Part shown: positions 17,221 to 25,673 of the stretch, piece by piece
Layout: every line of letters begins with the position of its first letter
Position numbering within the stretch: the stretch's first letter is position 1
NCBI RefSeq assembly: GCF_025141175.1
Contig: NZ_CP081155.1
Location: forward strand, 1,579,001-1,643,000
Reading direction: 5' to 3'
Length of the DNA stretch: 64,000 nt
DNA from: Jannaschia sp. M317
GTDB taxonomy: Bacteria; Pseudomonadota; Alphaproteobacteria; Rhodobacterales; Rhodobacteraceae
Translations under genes and position numbers: made by a program
The notes under the pieces: model-generated
Seen by the model: the letters and a program-made list of their open reading frames with translations, nothing else
The model's database searches: none
Told to the model about the DNA's origin: nothing

Positions 17221-18470
17221 TCCACCACACCCGCAGTTTCGACGACGGCATGCAACAGGACATCGGCACCCGCGCGGGCCCAGTCCTTGGTGATTTCTTC
17301 GGCCTCGTTGTGGGACAAGCCGTCGACGCAGGGGCACATGATCATCGCCGTGGGCGCGACCTTGTTGATCCAGCAGGCGTCGTGGCCCGCGCCCGAGATG
17401 ATGTCCATGTGGCTGTAGCCCAGCCGTTCGGCTGCCGCGCGCACGGCCGAGACGCAATCCGCGTCGAAGGTGACTGGGTCAAAGCCGCCGACTTTCTCCA
17501 GCTCGACCGCCATTCCCATATCGTCTGCGATCCGTTTGGCGGCGGCGTCGAAGCGGGCCTCCATATCCTCGATCACGGACAGGTCGGGGGACCGGAAATC
17601 GACGGTAAAGACGACCTTTCCGGGGATCACGTTGCGGGAATTGGGGTAGACGTCGATATGGCCCGCCGCGCCGACCGCGTGGGGGGCATGGGACAGGGCG
17701 ATGGCCTCTACCTGTTCCAGCATCCGCGCCATGGCGAGGCCCGCGTTCTTGCGCATGGGCATGGGGGTCGATCCGGTGTGCGCATCCTTGCCGGTGACGG
17801 TCACCTGGGTCCAGGACAGGCCCTGGCCGTGGGTGACGACGCCGATATCGCGGCCCTCGGCCTCCAGGATGGGGCCCTGTTCGATGTGCAGCTCGAACAT
17901 CGCGTGCATCTTGCGGGCCCCGACCTCTTCGTCGCCGCGCCAGCCGATGCGGTCCAGCTCATCGCCGAAACGCTTGCCCTCGGCGTCCACCTTGTTTTCG
18001 GCCCAATCCTGCGTGTGGACGCCCGCAAAGACGCCAGAGGCCAGCATGGCGGGCGCAAAGCGGGTGCCTTCCTCGTTGGTCCAGTTGGTGACCACGATGG
18101 GATGCCGGGTGCGGATGTTCAGATCGTTGAGCGTGCGGATCATCTCCAGCCCGCCCAGGACGCCCAGCACGCCGTCGTATTTGCCACCGGTGGGTTGGGT
18201 GTCCAGGTGGCTGCCGACATAGACCGGCAGGGCGTCGGGGTCTTCGCCCGCGCGGGTCGCGAACATGTTGCCGATGCGATCGACGCCCATCGTCATGCCC
18301 GCCGCCTCGCACCAGGTCTGAAACAGGGCGCGGCCTTCGCCATCGGCGTCGGTCAGGGTCTGGCGATTGTTGCCGCCCGCGACGCCGGGGCCGATCGTGG
18401 CCATTTCCATCAGGCTGTCCCACAGCCGATCGGGATCGACGCGCATGTTCTGTCCGGCGCTGGCTGCCAT
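17217..18470 (-). CDS. pydC: Zn-dependent amidohydrolase, beta-ureidopropionase type
   Basis: A 417-residue M20-type hydantoinase/carbamoylase. Metal ligands: GSHLD (His88, Asp90), YDG (Asp99), NEE (Glu133/134), FELHIEQGP (His195) and the late His in SGAGHDA. It should hydrolyse N-carbamoyl-beta-alanine (or the 2-methyl analogue) to beta-alanine, CO2 and ammonia, completing reductive uracil/thymine degradation. First gene of the minus-strand operon running down to 8771. A RutR-like palindrome lies 17-32 bp upstream of its start. Allantoate amidohydrolase is a close alternative family member, but context favours the pyrimidine role. Confidence 0.88.
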   Translation of the reverse strand: MAASAGQNMRVDPDRLWDSLMEMATIGPGVAGGNNRQTLTDADGEGRALFQTWCEAAGMTMGVDRIGNMFATRAGEDPDALPVYVGSHLDTQPTGGKYDGVLGVLGGLEMIRTLNDLNIRTRHPIVVTNWTNEEGTRFAPAMLASGVFAGVHTQDWAENKVDAEGKRFGDELDRIGWRGDEEVGARKMHAMFELHIEQGPILEAEGRDIGVVTHGQGLSWTQVTVTGKDAHTGSTPMPMRKNAGLAMARMLEQVEAIALSHAPHAVGAAGHIDVYPNSRNVIPGKVVFTVDFRSPDLSVIEDMEARFDAAAKRIADDMGMAVELEKVGGFDPVTFDADCVSAVRAAAERLGYSHMDIISGAGHDACWINKVAPTAMIMCPCVDGLSHNEAEEITKDWARAGADVLLHAVVETAGVVE

Positions 18471-18486
18471 TTCATCCCCCGAAGAT

Positions 18487-18502
18487 TTGACCGTCTGGTA
18501 AA
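18487..18502. promoter_or_regulatory. RutR-like operator
   Basis: The 16-mer TTGACCGTCTGGTAAA matches the known RutR consensus TTGACCANNTGGTCAA at 12 of 14 defined positions. It sits 17 bp upstream of the pydC start, between pydC and the divergent TetR/RutR-like gene, where a bound repressor would cover the minus-strand promoter. Confidence 0.72.
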
Positions 18503-18616
18503 ACCGACGCTATCACGGGGGCAGAAGCAGTCAACAGGGCAGCGGGTGCGATACACCTCTGACCGCATCTGCACGGAATTCCGGCAGCCGGAGCGTTTTG
18601 CGCCCAAGGAGTATGC

Positions 18617-19231
18617 ATGGCGAACGACGAAAGCCCAACGCGCATTCAGCTCAAGAACAGGGCGTTGATCCTGGAGGCGGGCCTCGACGCGTTTTCGACA
18701 GAGGGTCTGCGCGGGGCCACCCTGGACGCAATCGCGCGGGCGGCGGGTCTGTCGAAGCCGAATGTCTTGTATTATTTCGGCTCGAAGGAGGCGATCTATC
18801 GCGCGCTTCTGGACCGGATCCTCGACACCTGGCTTGACCCTTTGCGCGCCATGGACCCCGAGGGCGAGCCTGTGGAGGAGATGCTGGGCTACGTGCGCCG
18901 CAAGCTGGCGCTGGCGCGGGGTTTTCCACGCGAAAGCAGGCTGTTTGCCGGGGAGATATTACGGGGCGCGCCGCTCATGGGCGATGCGCTGTCGGGGGAT
19001 TTGCGCGATCTGGTGGACGATTATGCTCGGGTCATTTCGGCCTGGATGGAGGCCGGTCGGCTGGCCCGGTCCGACCCGCACCACCTGATCTTCTCGATCT
19101 GGGCGCTATCCCAGCACTACGCCGATTTCGAGGTGCAAGTGCAGGCGGTTCTGGGCGACGGGCGCGATCCCTGGGCTGAGGCGGAGCGGGAGGTGGTGCA
19201 ACATTTCACGCGGGTGCTGGCGGTGGTGTGA
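18617..19231 (+). CDS. RutR-like TetR family regulator
   Basis: A 204-residue regulator with an N-terminal TetR helix-turn-helix (ATLDAIARAAGLSKPNVLYYFGSKEAIY, given here in two parts: ATLDAIARAAGL and SKPNVLYYF). The C-terminal domain shares with E. coli RutR the stretches SRLFAGEILRGAPL and DPHHLIFSIWALSQHYADF. RutR senses uracil/thymine and controls pyrimidine use. The gene is divergent from pydC and flanked by a matching operator, so it probably controls pydC-8771 and preT-preA. Confidence 0.85.
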   Translation: MANDESPTRIQLKNRALILEAGLDAFSTEGLRGATLDAIARAAGLSKPNVLYYFGSKEAIYRALLDRILDTWLDPLRAMDPEGEPVEEMLGYVRRKLALARGFPRESRLFAGEILRGAPLMGDALSGDLRDLVDDYARVISAWMEAGRLARSDPHHLIFSIWALSQHYADFEVQVQAVLGDGRDPWAEAEREVVQHFTRVLAVV

Positions 19232-19295
19232 CGGTCCGATGTTCGGACGAAGCACTCTTTCTCTGCGGTTGCACCAATTTCTGTATACGATTTCT

Positions 19296-20018
19296 TTAGG
19301 GTGGCGGTCCTAGACCAGCCAAGTGATCGACAGCCTTCCAATCGCGTAAAAATTTACCGGTAGTCTCGCCTAACGACTGATAATGAGCGAAAATGGCATC
19401 TAGTTCTTGATGCTGGTTCCCCCAGCGGACAAAATGCTCCCAAATTCCAGAGATATGACCCAGCAAATCGCTAGTCAGCAATTGGATGACCAAAGGATCA
19501 TTTTGAAGCAACGTCATCGCACTTGGTGTTGGATGCCCGCCCATTTCACAATGATATCCGTAGTCTTTGGCTCGAAATTTTCCATCGGCAGCCTCTCGTA
19601 GTTTTGCAGGTCTGAAGAGCTTCCAACGGTCGTTTTTGTCCGACCTTACCCACTTTTCCGCGTCACAATCGCGTTGATCAAAAGCCCAGGCTAAGTACTC
19701 AATCTCAACGATTTGGCGGAGCAGTGCGGCTGCGGCGTAAGTCTGCTTCGCTTCGAAAAGTCTGATAGTGTTTTCGCTCAATTCAGCTGCGACCCTCAAC
19801 AATAGTGAGACACCGTACACTTCATCGGATCCGAACTGGAAAGGGGAGCGTCCTTCTCTTCTATCTGTGCCCATAATTTGGCCAGAGGATCGCAGGATTT
19901 CTCCAAATTGTCGGAAACTGTTCGCTACAAATATAGTTGTCTCGATACGCATGGTCGCGAGTTCCGGCTTCGACTGTTCTTTTGTGGTCAGTTGTTTAGC
20001 GAACTCTGATTTTTCCAT
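19296..20018 (-). CDS. AT-richer gene of unknown function, DUF5677/HEPN-like
   Basis: A 240-residue, mostly helical protein without signal peptide. The stretch AAAALLRQIVEIEYLAWAFD followed by YGYHCEMGGHPTPSA is reminiscent of DUF5677-type helical proteins, but the match is weak. The DNA is clearly richer in A+T than the flanking regulator and preA genes. It is therefore likely an insertion into the pyrimidine cluster. A 165-bp gap separates it from preA. Confidence 0.6.
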   Translation of the reverse strand: MEKSEFAKQLTTKEQSKPELATMRIETTIFVANSFRQFGEILRSSGQIMGTDRREGRSPFQFGSDEVYGVSLLLRVAAELSENTIRLFEAKQTYAAAALLRQIVEIEYLAWAFDQRDCDAEKWVRSDKNDRWKLFRPAKLREAADGKFRAKDYGYHCEMGGHPTPSAMTLLQNDPLVIQLLTSDLLGHISGIWEHFVRWGNQHQELDAIFAHYQSLGETTGKFLRDWKAVDHLAGLGPPP

Positions 20019-20184
20019 GTTGACAAAGTAAATTTCCTTTGAAGCTGGAGGTAGCGAAGAAGAACATTATTCCAAGAAACACAAAGCAACCAGTCGTATT
20101 GATTGCAGCCATTCGAACTTGGCGCAGCATCGCACAGAATTGGCTCGAAGCGGCCATCGACCGGCCGCTCCGAGAGGGCAGGCC

Positions 20185-21489
20185 CTACTCCGCTGCGACC
20201 TTGACCGACGGGTTGTTCGGATGCGTCGTCCAGTCGGCGTGCTCTGCCTCGACGACCTTGCCGGTGCGGGGGTCGACGGTTCCGGGGGTGAGGCGTTCCA
20301 TGGTGATGCAATCCTCGACCGGGCAGACGTCCACGCAGAGGTTGCAGGCCACGCATTCGGCGTCGATCACCTCGAAGGTGCGGTCGGGGCCGATGGCGAT
20401 GGCCTGGTGGGATGTATCCTCGCAGGCGGCGTAGCAGCGCCCGCACTTGATGCAATCGTCCTGCGAGATCCGCGCCTTGGTGACGTAGTTCAGGTTCAGG
20501 TGCTTCCAGTCGGTGACATTGGGCACGGCGCGCCCGATCAGGTCTTCGACCGTCATGTCCTTTTCGTCCAGATAGCGGGACAGGCCGGCCTTCAGCTCTT
20601 TGACGATGCCAAAGCCGTAGGTCATGGCCGCGGTGCAGACCTGCACGTTACCCGCGCCCAGCGTCATGAATTCCGCCGCGTCGCGCCAGGTGGTGACGCC
20701 ACCGATGCCACTGATCGGCAGGCCGTGGGTTTCCGGGTCGCGGGCGATTTCCGACACCATCGACAGGGCGATGGGCTTGACCGCCGGGCCGCAATAACCG
20801 CCGTGGCTTCCCTTGCCGTCGATCGTCGGCTCGGGCGCGAAGAGGTCCAGATCGACGTTGGTGATCGAATTGATCGTGTTGATCAGCGACACCGCGTCCG
20901 CCCCCCCGCGCTTGGCGGCGGCGGCGGGTTTGCGCACGTCGGTGATGTTCGGCGTCAGTTTCACGATGACCGGCATGCGGGTGTATTGCTTGCACCAGCG
21001 GGTCACCATCTCGATGTATTCCGGCACCTGGCCGACGGCCGATCCCATGCCGCGCTCGCTCATGCCGTGGGGACAGCCGAAGTTCAGTTCAATGCCGTCG
21101 GCCCCCGTTTCCTCCACCCGGGGCAGGATGGCGCGCCAGGCCTCCTCCTCGCAGGGGACCATGATGGACGCGATCAGGGCGCGGTCAGGATAGTCGCGCT
21201 TGACCGATTTCATCTCGTCCAGGTTCACCTGCAACGGGCGGTCGGTGATCAGTTCGATGTTGTTGAGGCCCAGCAGGCGGCGGTCGGCCCCGTAGATCGC
21301 GCCGTAGCGCGGGCCGTTGACGTTGACCACGGGCGGGCCTTCGGCGCCCAGCGTTTTCCAGACAACCCCGCCCCAGCCTGCCTCGAAGGCGCGGCGGACG
21401 TTGTATTCCTTGTCCGTGGGCGGGGCCGAGGCCAGCCAGAAGGGGTTCGGGCTCTTGATGCCGACGAAGGTGGTGGTCAGGTCTGCCAT
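20185..21489 (-). CDS. preA: dihydropyrimidine dehydrogenase subunit PreA
   Basis: A 434-residue FMN and Fe-S subunit of NAD-dependent dihydropyrimidine dehydrogenase, which reduces uracil/thymine. The TIM-barrel part resembles dihydroorotate dehydrogenase (FWLASAPPTDKEYNVRRAFE; GADGIELNFGCPH; SGIGGVTTWRDAAEFM). The C-terminus has two 4Fe-4S motifs, CIKCGRCYAAC and CVACNLCVDVC. PreT encoded at 23005 is its partner; here two genes separate them. The start ATG 21489 lies 21 nt after the methyltransferase stop. Confidence 0.93.
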   Translation of the reverse strand: MADLTTTFVGIKSPNPFWLASAPPTDKEYNVRRAFEAGWGGVVWKTLGAEGPPVVNVNGPRYGAIYGADRRLLGLNNIELITDRPLQVNLDEMKSVKRDYPDRALIASIMVPCEEEAWRAILPRVEETGADGIELNFGCPHGMSERGMGSAVGQVPEYIEMVTRWCKQYTRMPVIVKLTPNITDVRKPAAAAKRGGADAVSLINTINSITNVDLDLFAPEPTIDGKGSHGGYCGPAVKPIALSMVSEIARDPETHGLPISGIGGVTTWRDAAEFMTLGAGNVQVCTAAMTYGFGIVKELKAGLSRYLDEKDMTVEDLIGRAVPNVTDWKHLNLNYVTKARISQDDCIKCGRCYAACEDTSHQAIAIGPDRTFEVIDAECVACNLCVDVCPVEDCITMERLTPGTVDPRTGKVVEAEHADWTTHPNNPSVKVAAE

Positions 21490-21510
21490 GTCTCTACTCC
21501 CTGAGGGCCG

Positions 21511-22332
21511 TCAGCCCGGTCTGAATGTCATTGCGATGGGTTCGATGTCGCCTGCGTTCACCGCGCGCGCCATGTTCGCCGCTTTCTCCGCTGCCGTCGG
21601 ACCCATCAGCATCGGCAGACCCAGCGGGCGCGGCCCATGGTCGGCCAGTTGCGCCTGCATCCGCGCGAAAAAGGCGCGGGCCACCTCGCCCCGGTCGGCG
21701 CGCGCGGTCAGGGTCAGGACGGCGGCCTGGGCGGCGTCCAGATAAGTTTGCGGCGTATCGAGGAAGGAGTGATCCGGCGTCTCGGCCCAGGGCAGCGGAA
21801 AGTCGGGGTGGGCCCCGTGGCGCATCACGTCATAGACGGCCAGCCTCCCGCCGGGGGCCAGCACACGCGCCGCTTCGCGAAAGAAACGCGGTTTGTCGGG
21901 CAGGTTCATGCCCACGTGCAGCAAGGTCACCAGGTCGAAACTGTCATCGGCGAACGGCATGTCCAGCGCGCTGCCCTCGACAAAGGTCACCTGCTGTCCG
22001 GTCAGTGCGGTCAGGCTGCGGGCGGTGGCCACGAAATCGGGTGTCAGGTCCAGGCCGGTGACCTGGGCCCCATAGCGTCCGGCGATGAACCGTGCCGCAC
22101 CGCCAATGCCGCAACCTGCGTCCAGGACCCGTGTGGCGGGCCCGATGAAGAGATCGGCAAGCAGGGCCTCGGTCGCCTCCAGCCCGCCGATGTGAAACTC
22201 GTCGATGGGCTTCAGGTGCCCGGAGGTAATCTGGTCCCGTGTCACGCCGTCCTTGGCCAGCGCATCCAGAATTCGCCCGTAAAGATCACCGCCGCCGTAG
22301 TGCGCGGCGATCCTGTGTTCGGTGTCGGCCAT
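21511..22332 (-). CDS. class I SAM-dependent methyltransferase
   Basis: A 273-residue methyltransferase of the UbiE/gamma-tocopherol type. Motif I is VLDAGCGIGGAARFIAGRYG, followed by TGLDLTPDFVATA, then a catalytic-side FDLVTLLHVGMNLPD and a VLAPGGRLAVYD motif III. Start ATG 22332 has an AGGGGG ribosome site. It lies between preT and preA, in the same direction. The substrate is unknown, and a link to pyrimidine degradation is only positional. Confidence 0.82.
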   Translation of the reverse strand: MADTEHRIAAHYGGGDLYGRILDALAKDGVTRDQITSGHLKPIDEFHIGGLEATEALLADLFIGPATRVLDAGCGIGGAARFIAGRYGAQVTGLDLTPDFVATARSLTALTGQQVTFVEGSALDMPFADDSFDLVTLLHVGMNLPDKPRFFREAARVLAPGGRLAVYDVMRHGAHPDFPLPWAETPDHSFLDTPQTYLDAAQAAVLTLTARADRGEVARAFFARMQAQLADHGPRPLGLPMLMGPTAAEKAANMARAVNAGDIEPIAMTFRPG

Positions 22333-22471
22333 GGTTGCATCCCCCTGTGTCCATCGGGGCAGCATAGCAGAAACCCGGCGTCGGGTCGCCGGGCGGCGGG
22401 GGGGCGGCGCGGCCGTTCGGGGCGGCGCAGGGGCCACCCAAGCGGAGGAATGCGCCAGCCCCATCCGCGCC

Positions 22472-23008
22472 TCAGGCCGTGGCGGCCGCGGCGGTCGCCG
22501 CTTCGGAGGCTGCGAGACGCGCGGTCGCGGCATCACGGATGGCCAGATCGAACGCATCGGGGTGACGCAGGATCACGGCCTCGCCGGTCATGTCGTCCAG
22601 GCCCCGCGCCATCAGCGTGTCGAAGGCGGTATAGTCCTCGGTCGCCTTGGCAAAGCCGGACAAGGCCTTGGCGGCCCCCGACTTGGTCATCGCCATGCGG
22701 GTCTTGGTCAGGCGCTTGGCCTTGCCCAGCTCTTCTCTGACCAGTTGTTCGTAGGCAAAGATCGTCTGGGTGAAATCATGTTCCAGGCTGCCCGGCTCTC
22801 CTTCGGTCTGGATCAGGGCCAGCCTGCGGAACGCCGCGTCGCGAACGGGGGTGACCCCCATCCGATCGGCGTTGGCCATCAGATTGCGCAGCTTTTCGGG
22901 TTCATCCATCGCATCGACGCGAGCGAGGGCTGCGGCGTTGCGCGCGGCCAGCTCCTTTTCGGTCAGGGCTGCGGGCTTGGGGGCGGGGGTGTTTTTGGAT
23001 TTGCTCAT
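22472..23008 (-). CDS. 178-residue protein coupled to preT
   Basis: An Ala-rich, helical, soluble protein with no motif I recognise. The N-terminal 25 residues are Lys/Pro/Ala-rich. ATG 23008 overlaps the preT stop by 4 nt, so it is translated with preT. The remaining body has a repeated charged helical pattern (KELAARNAAALARVDAMDEP; KRLTKTRMAMTKSGAAKALS). Function unknown; context suggests an accessory to the dehydrogenase. Confidence 0.65.
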   Translation of the reverse strand: MSKSKNTPAPKPAALTEKELAARNAAALARVDAMDEPEKLRNLMANADRMGVTPVRDAAFRRLALIQTEGEPGSLEHDFTQTIFAYEQLVREELGKAKRLTKTRMAMTKSGAAKALSGFAKATEDYTAFDTLMARGLDDMTGEAVILRHPDAFDLAIRDAATARLAASEAATAAAATA

Positions 23009-24336
23009 GGGCGACCTTCGGTCAGGGCGGCATGGATGTCCATGGCGGCATCACGGCCTTCCGCGACGGCGGTCACGGTCAGATCCTCGCCCCCCAAGGC
23101 ACAGTCGCCCCCGGCCCAGACCCCATCGACCGAGGTGCGGCCCGCGCCGGTCACGGTCAGCTTGCCACCGGACAGGGCCAGACCCTCGACCGTCTCCAGC
23201 TTTTGGCCGATGGCCCGGAACAGCTGATCGGCGCGCAGGGTCAGCGTCTCTCCGGAGGGTTTCATGTCGGCATCGACGTAGGCCAGTTCCACCTCACGCA
23301 GTTGGCTGTCGCCGCGCAGCGCGACAGGCTGGACATGGGACAGGATGCGCACGCCGTGGGTGGCGGCCAGATCCTGTTCCCAGCGCGAGGCGGGCATCCG
23401 GTCCTGGGCACGGCGATAGGCGATTGTGACCGTCTCGGCCCCCAGCAACCTGGATTGCACGGCGGCATCCACCGCCGTCATGCCGCCGCCGATCACCACC
23501 ACGTGCCGCCCGACGGGCAGGGCCGTCAGGTCATCGGTCTGGCGCAGGGCGGCGATGAAATCGACGGCGTTTTCGGTGCCGGACAGGTCCTCGCCCTCCA
23601 GCCCCAGCGCGCCGACACCGGCCAGGCCGATGCCCAGGAAAACGGCGTCGAAGTCGCGGCGCAGCCCCTGCAACGTCAGCCCATCGCCCAGTGCACGGCC
23701 CGTCTCGACGGTGATGCCGCCGATCTTCAGCAGCCAGTCGACCTCTGCCTGAGCGAAGTCGTGGGGCGTCTTGTAGGCGGCGATGCCGTATTCGTTCAGG
23801 CCGCCGGGTTTGGTCCGGGCGTCGAACATCGTGACGTCGTGCCCCAGCATCGCAAGACGGTGCGCGCAGGACAGACCGGCGGGGCCGGCCCCGACGACGG
23901 CGACTGTCTTTCCGGTCGCGTCGGCGCGGGTATAGGGGTGCGTGTCCTCGGCCATCAGGCTGTCGGTGGCATAGCGTTGCAGGCGGCCGATCTCGACCGG
24001 CTTGCCCTCGGCCACTTCGCGCACGCAGACCTGTTCGCACAGCGTTTCGGTCGGGCAGACCCGGGCGCACATCCCGCCCAGGATGTTCTGGTCAAAGATC
24101 GTCTTGGCCGAAGCCTCGGGCATGCCGGTGGCGATCTGACGAATGAAAAGCGGGATGTCGATGTCCGTGGGGCAGGCGGTGACGCAGGGCGCGTCGTGGC
24201 AGAAATAGCACCGGTCGGCGGCCACGGTCGCCTCGTGCCGGTCCAGCGCCGGGTGCAGGTCATCGAAGTTGCGCGCGATGTCCTCGGCCCCAAGCCGCCC
24301 CGCCCGTATCCCGTCCAGCCGCATCGCATCGGTCAT
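23005..24336 (-). CDS. preT: dihydropyrimidine dehydrogenase subunit PreT
   Basis: A 443-residue FAD/Fe-S electron-transfer subunit homologous to the small subunit of glutamate synthase. Two N-terminal Cys clusters (CYFCHDAPCVTACP; CARVCPTETLCEQVC) hold 4Fe-4S centres. FAD site VVGAGPAGLSCAHRLAMLG and NAD(P)H site VVVIGGGMTAVDAAVQ follow, then the ATG/GD-type VWAGGDCALGG. It passes electrons from NADH to PreA. A RutR-like palindrome 49-64 bp upstream of the start indicates control by the TetR protein. Confidence 0.92.
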   Translation of the reverse strand: MTDAMRLDGIRAGRLGAEDIARNFDDLHPALDRHEATVAADRCYFCHDAPCVTACPTDIDIPLFIRQIATGMPEASAKTIFDQNILGGMCARVCPTETLCEQVCVREVAEGKPVEIGRLQRYATDSLMAEDTHPYTRADATGKTVAVVGAGPAGLSCAHRLAMLGHDVTMFDARTKPGGLNEYGIAAYKTPHDFAQAEVDWLLKIGGITVETGRALGDGLTLQGLRRDFDAVFLGIGLAGVGALGLEGEDLSGTENAVDFIAALRQTDDLTALPVGRHVVVIGGGMTAVDAAVQSRLLGAETVTIAYRRAQDRMPASRWEQDLAATHGVRILSHVQPVALRGDSQLREVELAYVDADMKPSGETLTLRADQLFRAIGQKLETVEGLALSGGKLTVTGAGRTSVDGVWAGGDCALGGEDLTVTAVAEGRDAAMDIHAALTEGRP

Positions 24337-24384
24337 GGTGATCTCCGTCCATCTGTTCGGGCTCAGCTTGCCACGATCCAAAAT

Positions 24385-24400
24385 TTTATCAACTGGTAAA
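24385..24400. promoter_or_regulatory. RutR-like operator before preT
   Basis: TTTATCAACTGGTAAA agrees with TTGACCANNTGGTCAA at 11 of 14 defined positions and sits inside a wider AT-rich dyad (24381-24404, 20 of 24 positions symmetric). The position 49-64 bp before the preT ATG fits a repressor site on its promoter. Confidence 0.62.
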
Positions 24401-24434
24401 ATTTCGGCAGTTTGTGAACGACCCCTTCGGACCG

Positions 24435-24928
24435 TCAGAGGGTCATGCGGAAAAATTGCAGATGCGGGATCAGCTCTGGCAAAATCCGGGCGACCGCGCT
24501 GCCGTAGGCGGGGGCGTCTTCGACTCCCACCGCGCGATACAGGCGGATCATCGGCGCGTTGCCCCGGAAGGTGTCGGCCACCAGATTGCGCAACCCGAGG
24601 TCGCGCGCCACGGCGATGCGCGCTTCGATCAGGGCGCGCGCCAGGCCGGTGCCCCGTGCCTTTGGGCGCACGAACAGGTGCTTCGTCTCGGCGGTGTCAT
24701 CTGAGGCGCGGCGGTGCCCAAAACCTCTGCGTTCGGGCCGTGCGCCAGGACAAAGGCCCCGCGCGGCGCCAACCTGTCGCGCAGATGGGCGAAGACGGCG
24801 TCGATATGAATGGCCGGGTCGAAGTCTGGCGTGCCAGGATCCACGACCCTGTCCCGACCCCATTTGACATGCGCTGTCAGCAGCGCCCGTGCCGCAGCGG
24901 TTTGATACAGGGCCAGCCGCAGGTCCAC
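24435..24928 (-). pseudogene. GNAT acetyltransferase disrupted by a frameshift
   Basis: The upstream half (VDLRLALYQTAAARALL ... AHGPNAEVLGTAA) and the downstream half (SDDTAETKHLFVRPKARGTG, ARALIEARIAVARDLG, GNAPMIRLYRAVGV) are consecutive parts of one GNAT fold in different frames. The break is near 24700-24712, where one base appears to be missing. The downstream half has the acetyl-CoA binding R-x-x-G-x-G element. Either a recent pseudogene or a sequencing error. Confidence 0.68.
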
Positions 24929-25087
24929 GGCAGCGGTGGTGCGATGCCCAGGCTTGTGTCCGCTGGGGGGCGTTTCAGGTGACAGCTCCTCACCCTCCGG
25001 TGTTCTGAGGATTTGCCGCGTATTGTGAGCGCATCCGGGCGGCCCGGCCTGATCAGGGATTTAAGCCATCCTGAAAGCCGGGCTGTC

Positions 25088-25673
25088 ATGCCTTTCGACT
25101 GGAACCACGGGCGTTTGACGCGACCGCGCGCAGTGGCGTTTCTGCCAACGCCGCCCGGTCCCGGATCGTCACCCACGCCGCCGTGGCGCAACAGGTGGGC
25201 ACTCTGGCGGGCGGGTTCGAGATGATCGCCGGGGGGGCTGGACGCCCTGCGCGCGCGAGGTGCGGCGCGGCATCCGTGTCCCGACCACGGCCATCGCGGC
25301 CCCCAAACTGCCGGGGGTCACGACCGATCCACAACGACTGCCGTGGTTGGAACACGAGGGCATGGCCAGCAAGCTGACGATGATGCGCGATTGTGGACTG
25401 AACGTAGACAGCCTGACCTATGTCCTGATCGGCAGTCCGACCCTGTCGTTGCAAGCCGTGCGCAACGGTCTGGACGTGACGATTTTCAGCGCGGAGTTCA
25501 TCAGCGACGACCTGGCCACGGGACGCCAGGTGCAGGTGCCGCTGCCCAAGACGCTGCATGCGCGCTATCTTGCCGTTACGCCGCGCGGGCCAAGGCACCG
25601 GCTGGTCGGGCCCTTCGTGGCCTGGGTCCGGTCCCTGTTCGAGGGGCGGGTGCCTAGCGCAGATGATCCATGA
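25088..25673 (+). pseudogene. decayed LysR-family regulator
   Basis: Frame-hopping translation recovers a LysR start (MPFDWNHGR, then FDATARSGVSANAARSRIVT and HAAVAQQVGTL, the typical helix-turn-helix of GcvA-like regulators). The C-terminal part in another frame looks like a substrate-binding domain (LSLQAVRNGLDVTIFSAEFI, DDLATGRQVQVPL). At least two frameshifts and a missing middle (about 100 residues short) show loss of function. It is divergent from the broken GNAT gene. The last 20 bp overlap the end of the MBL-fold gene. Confidence 0.7.
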
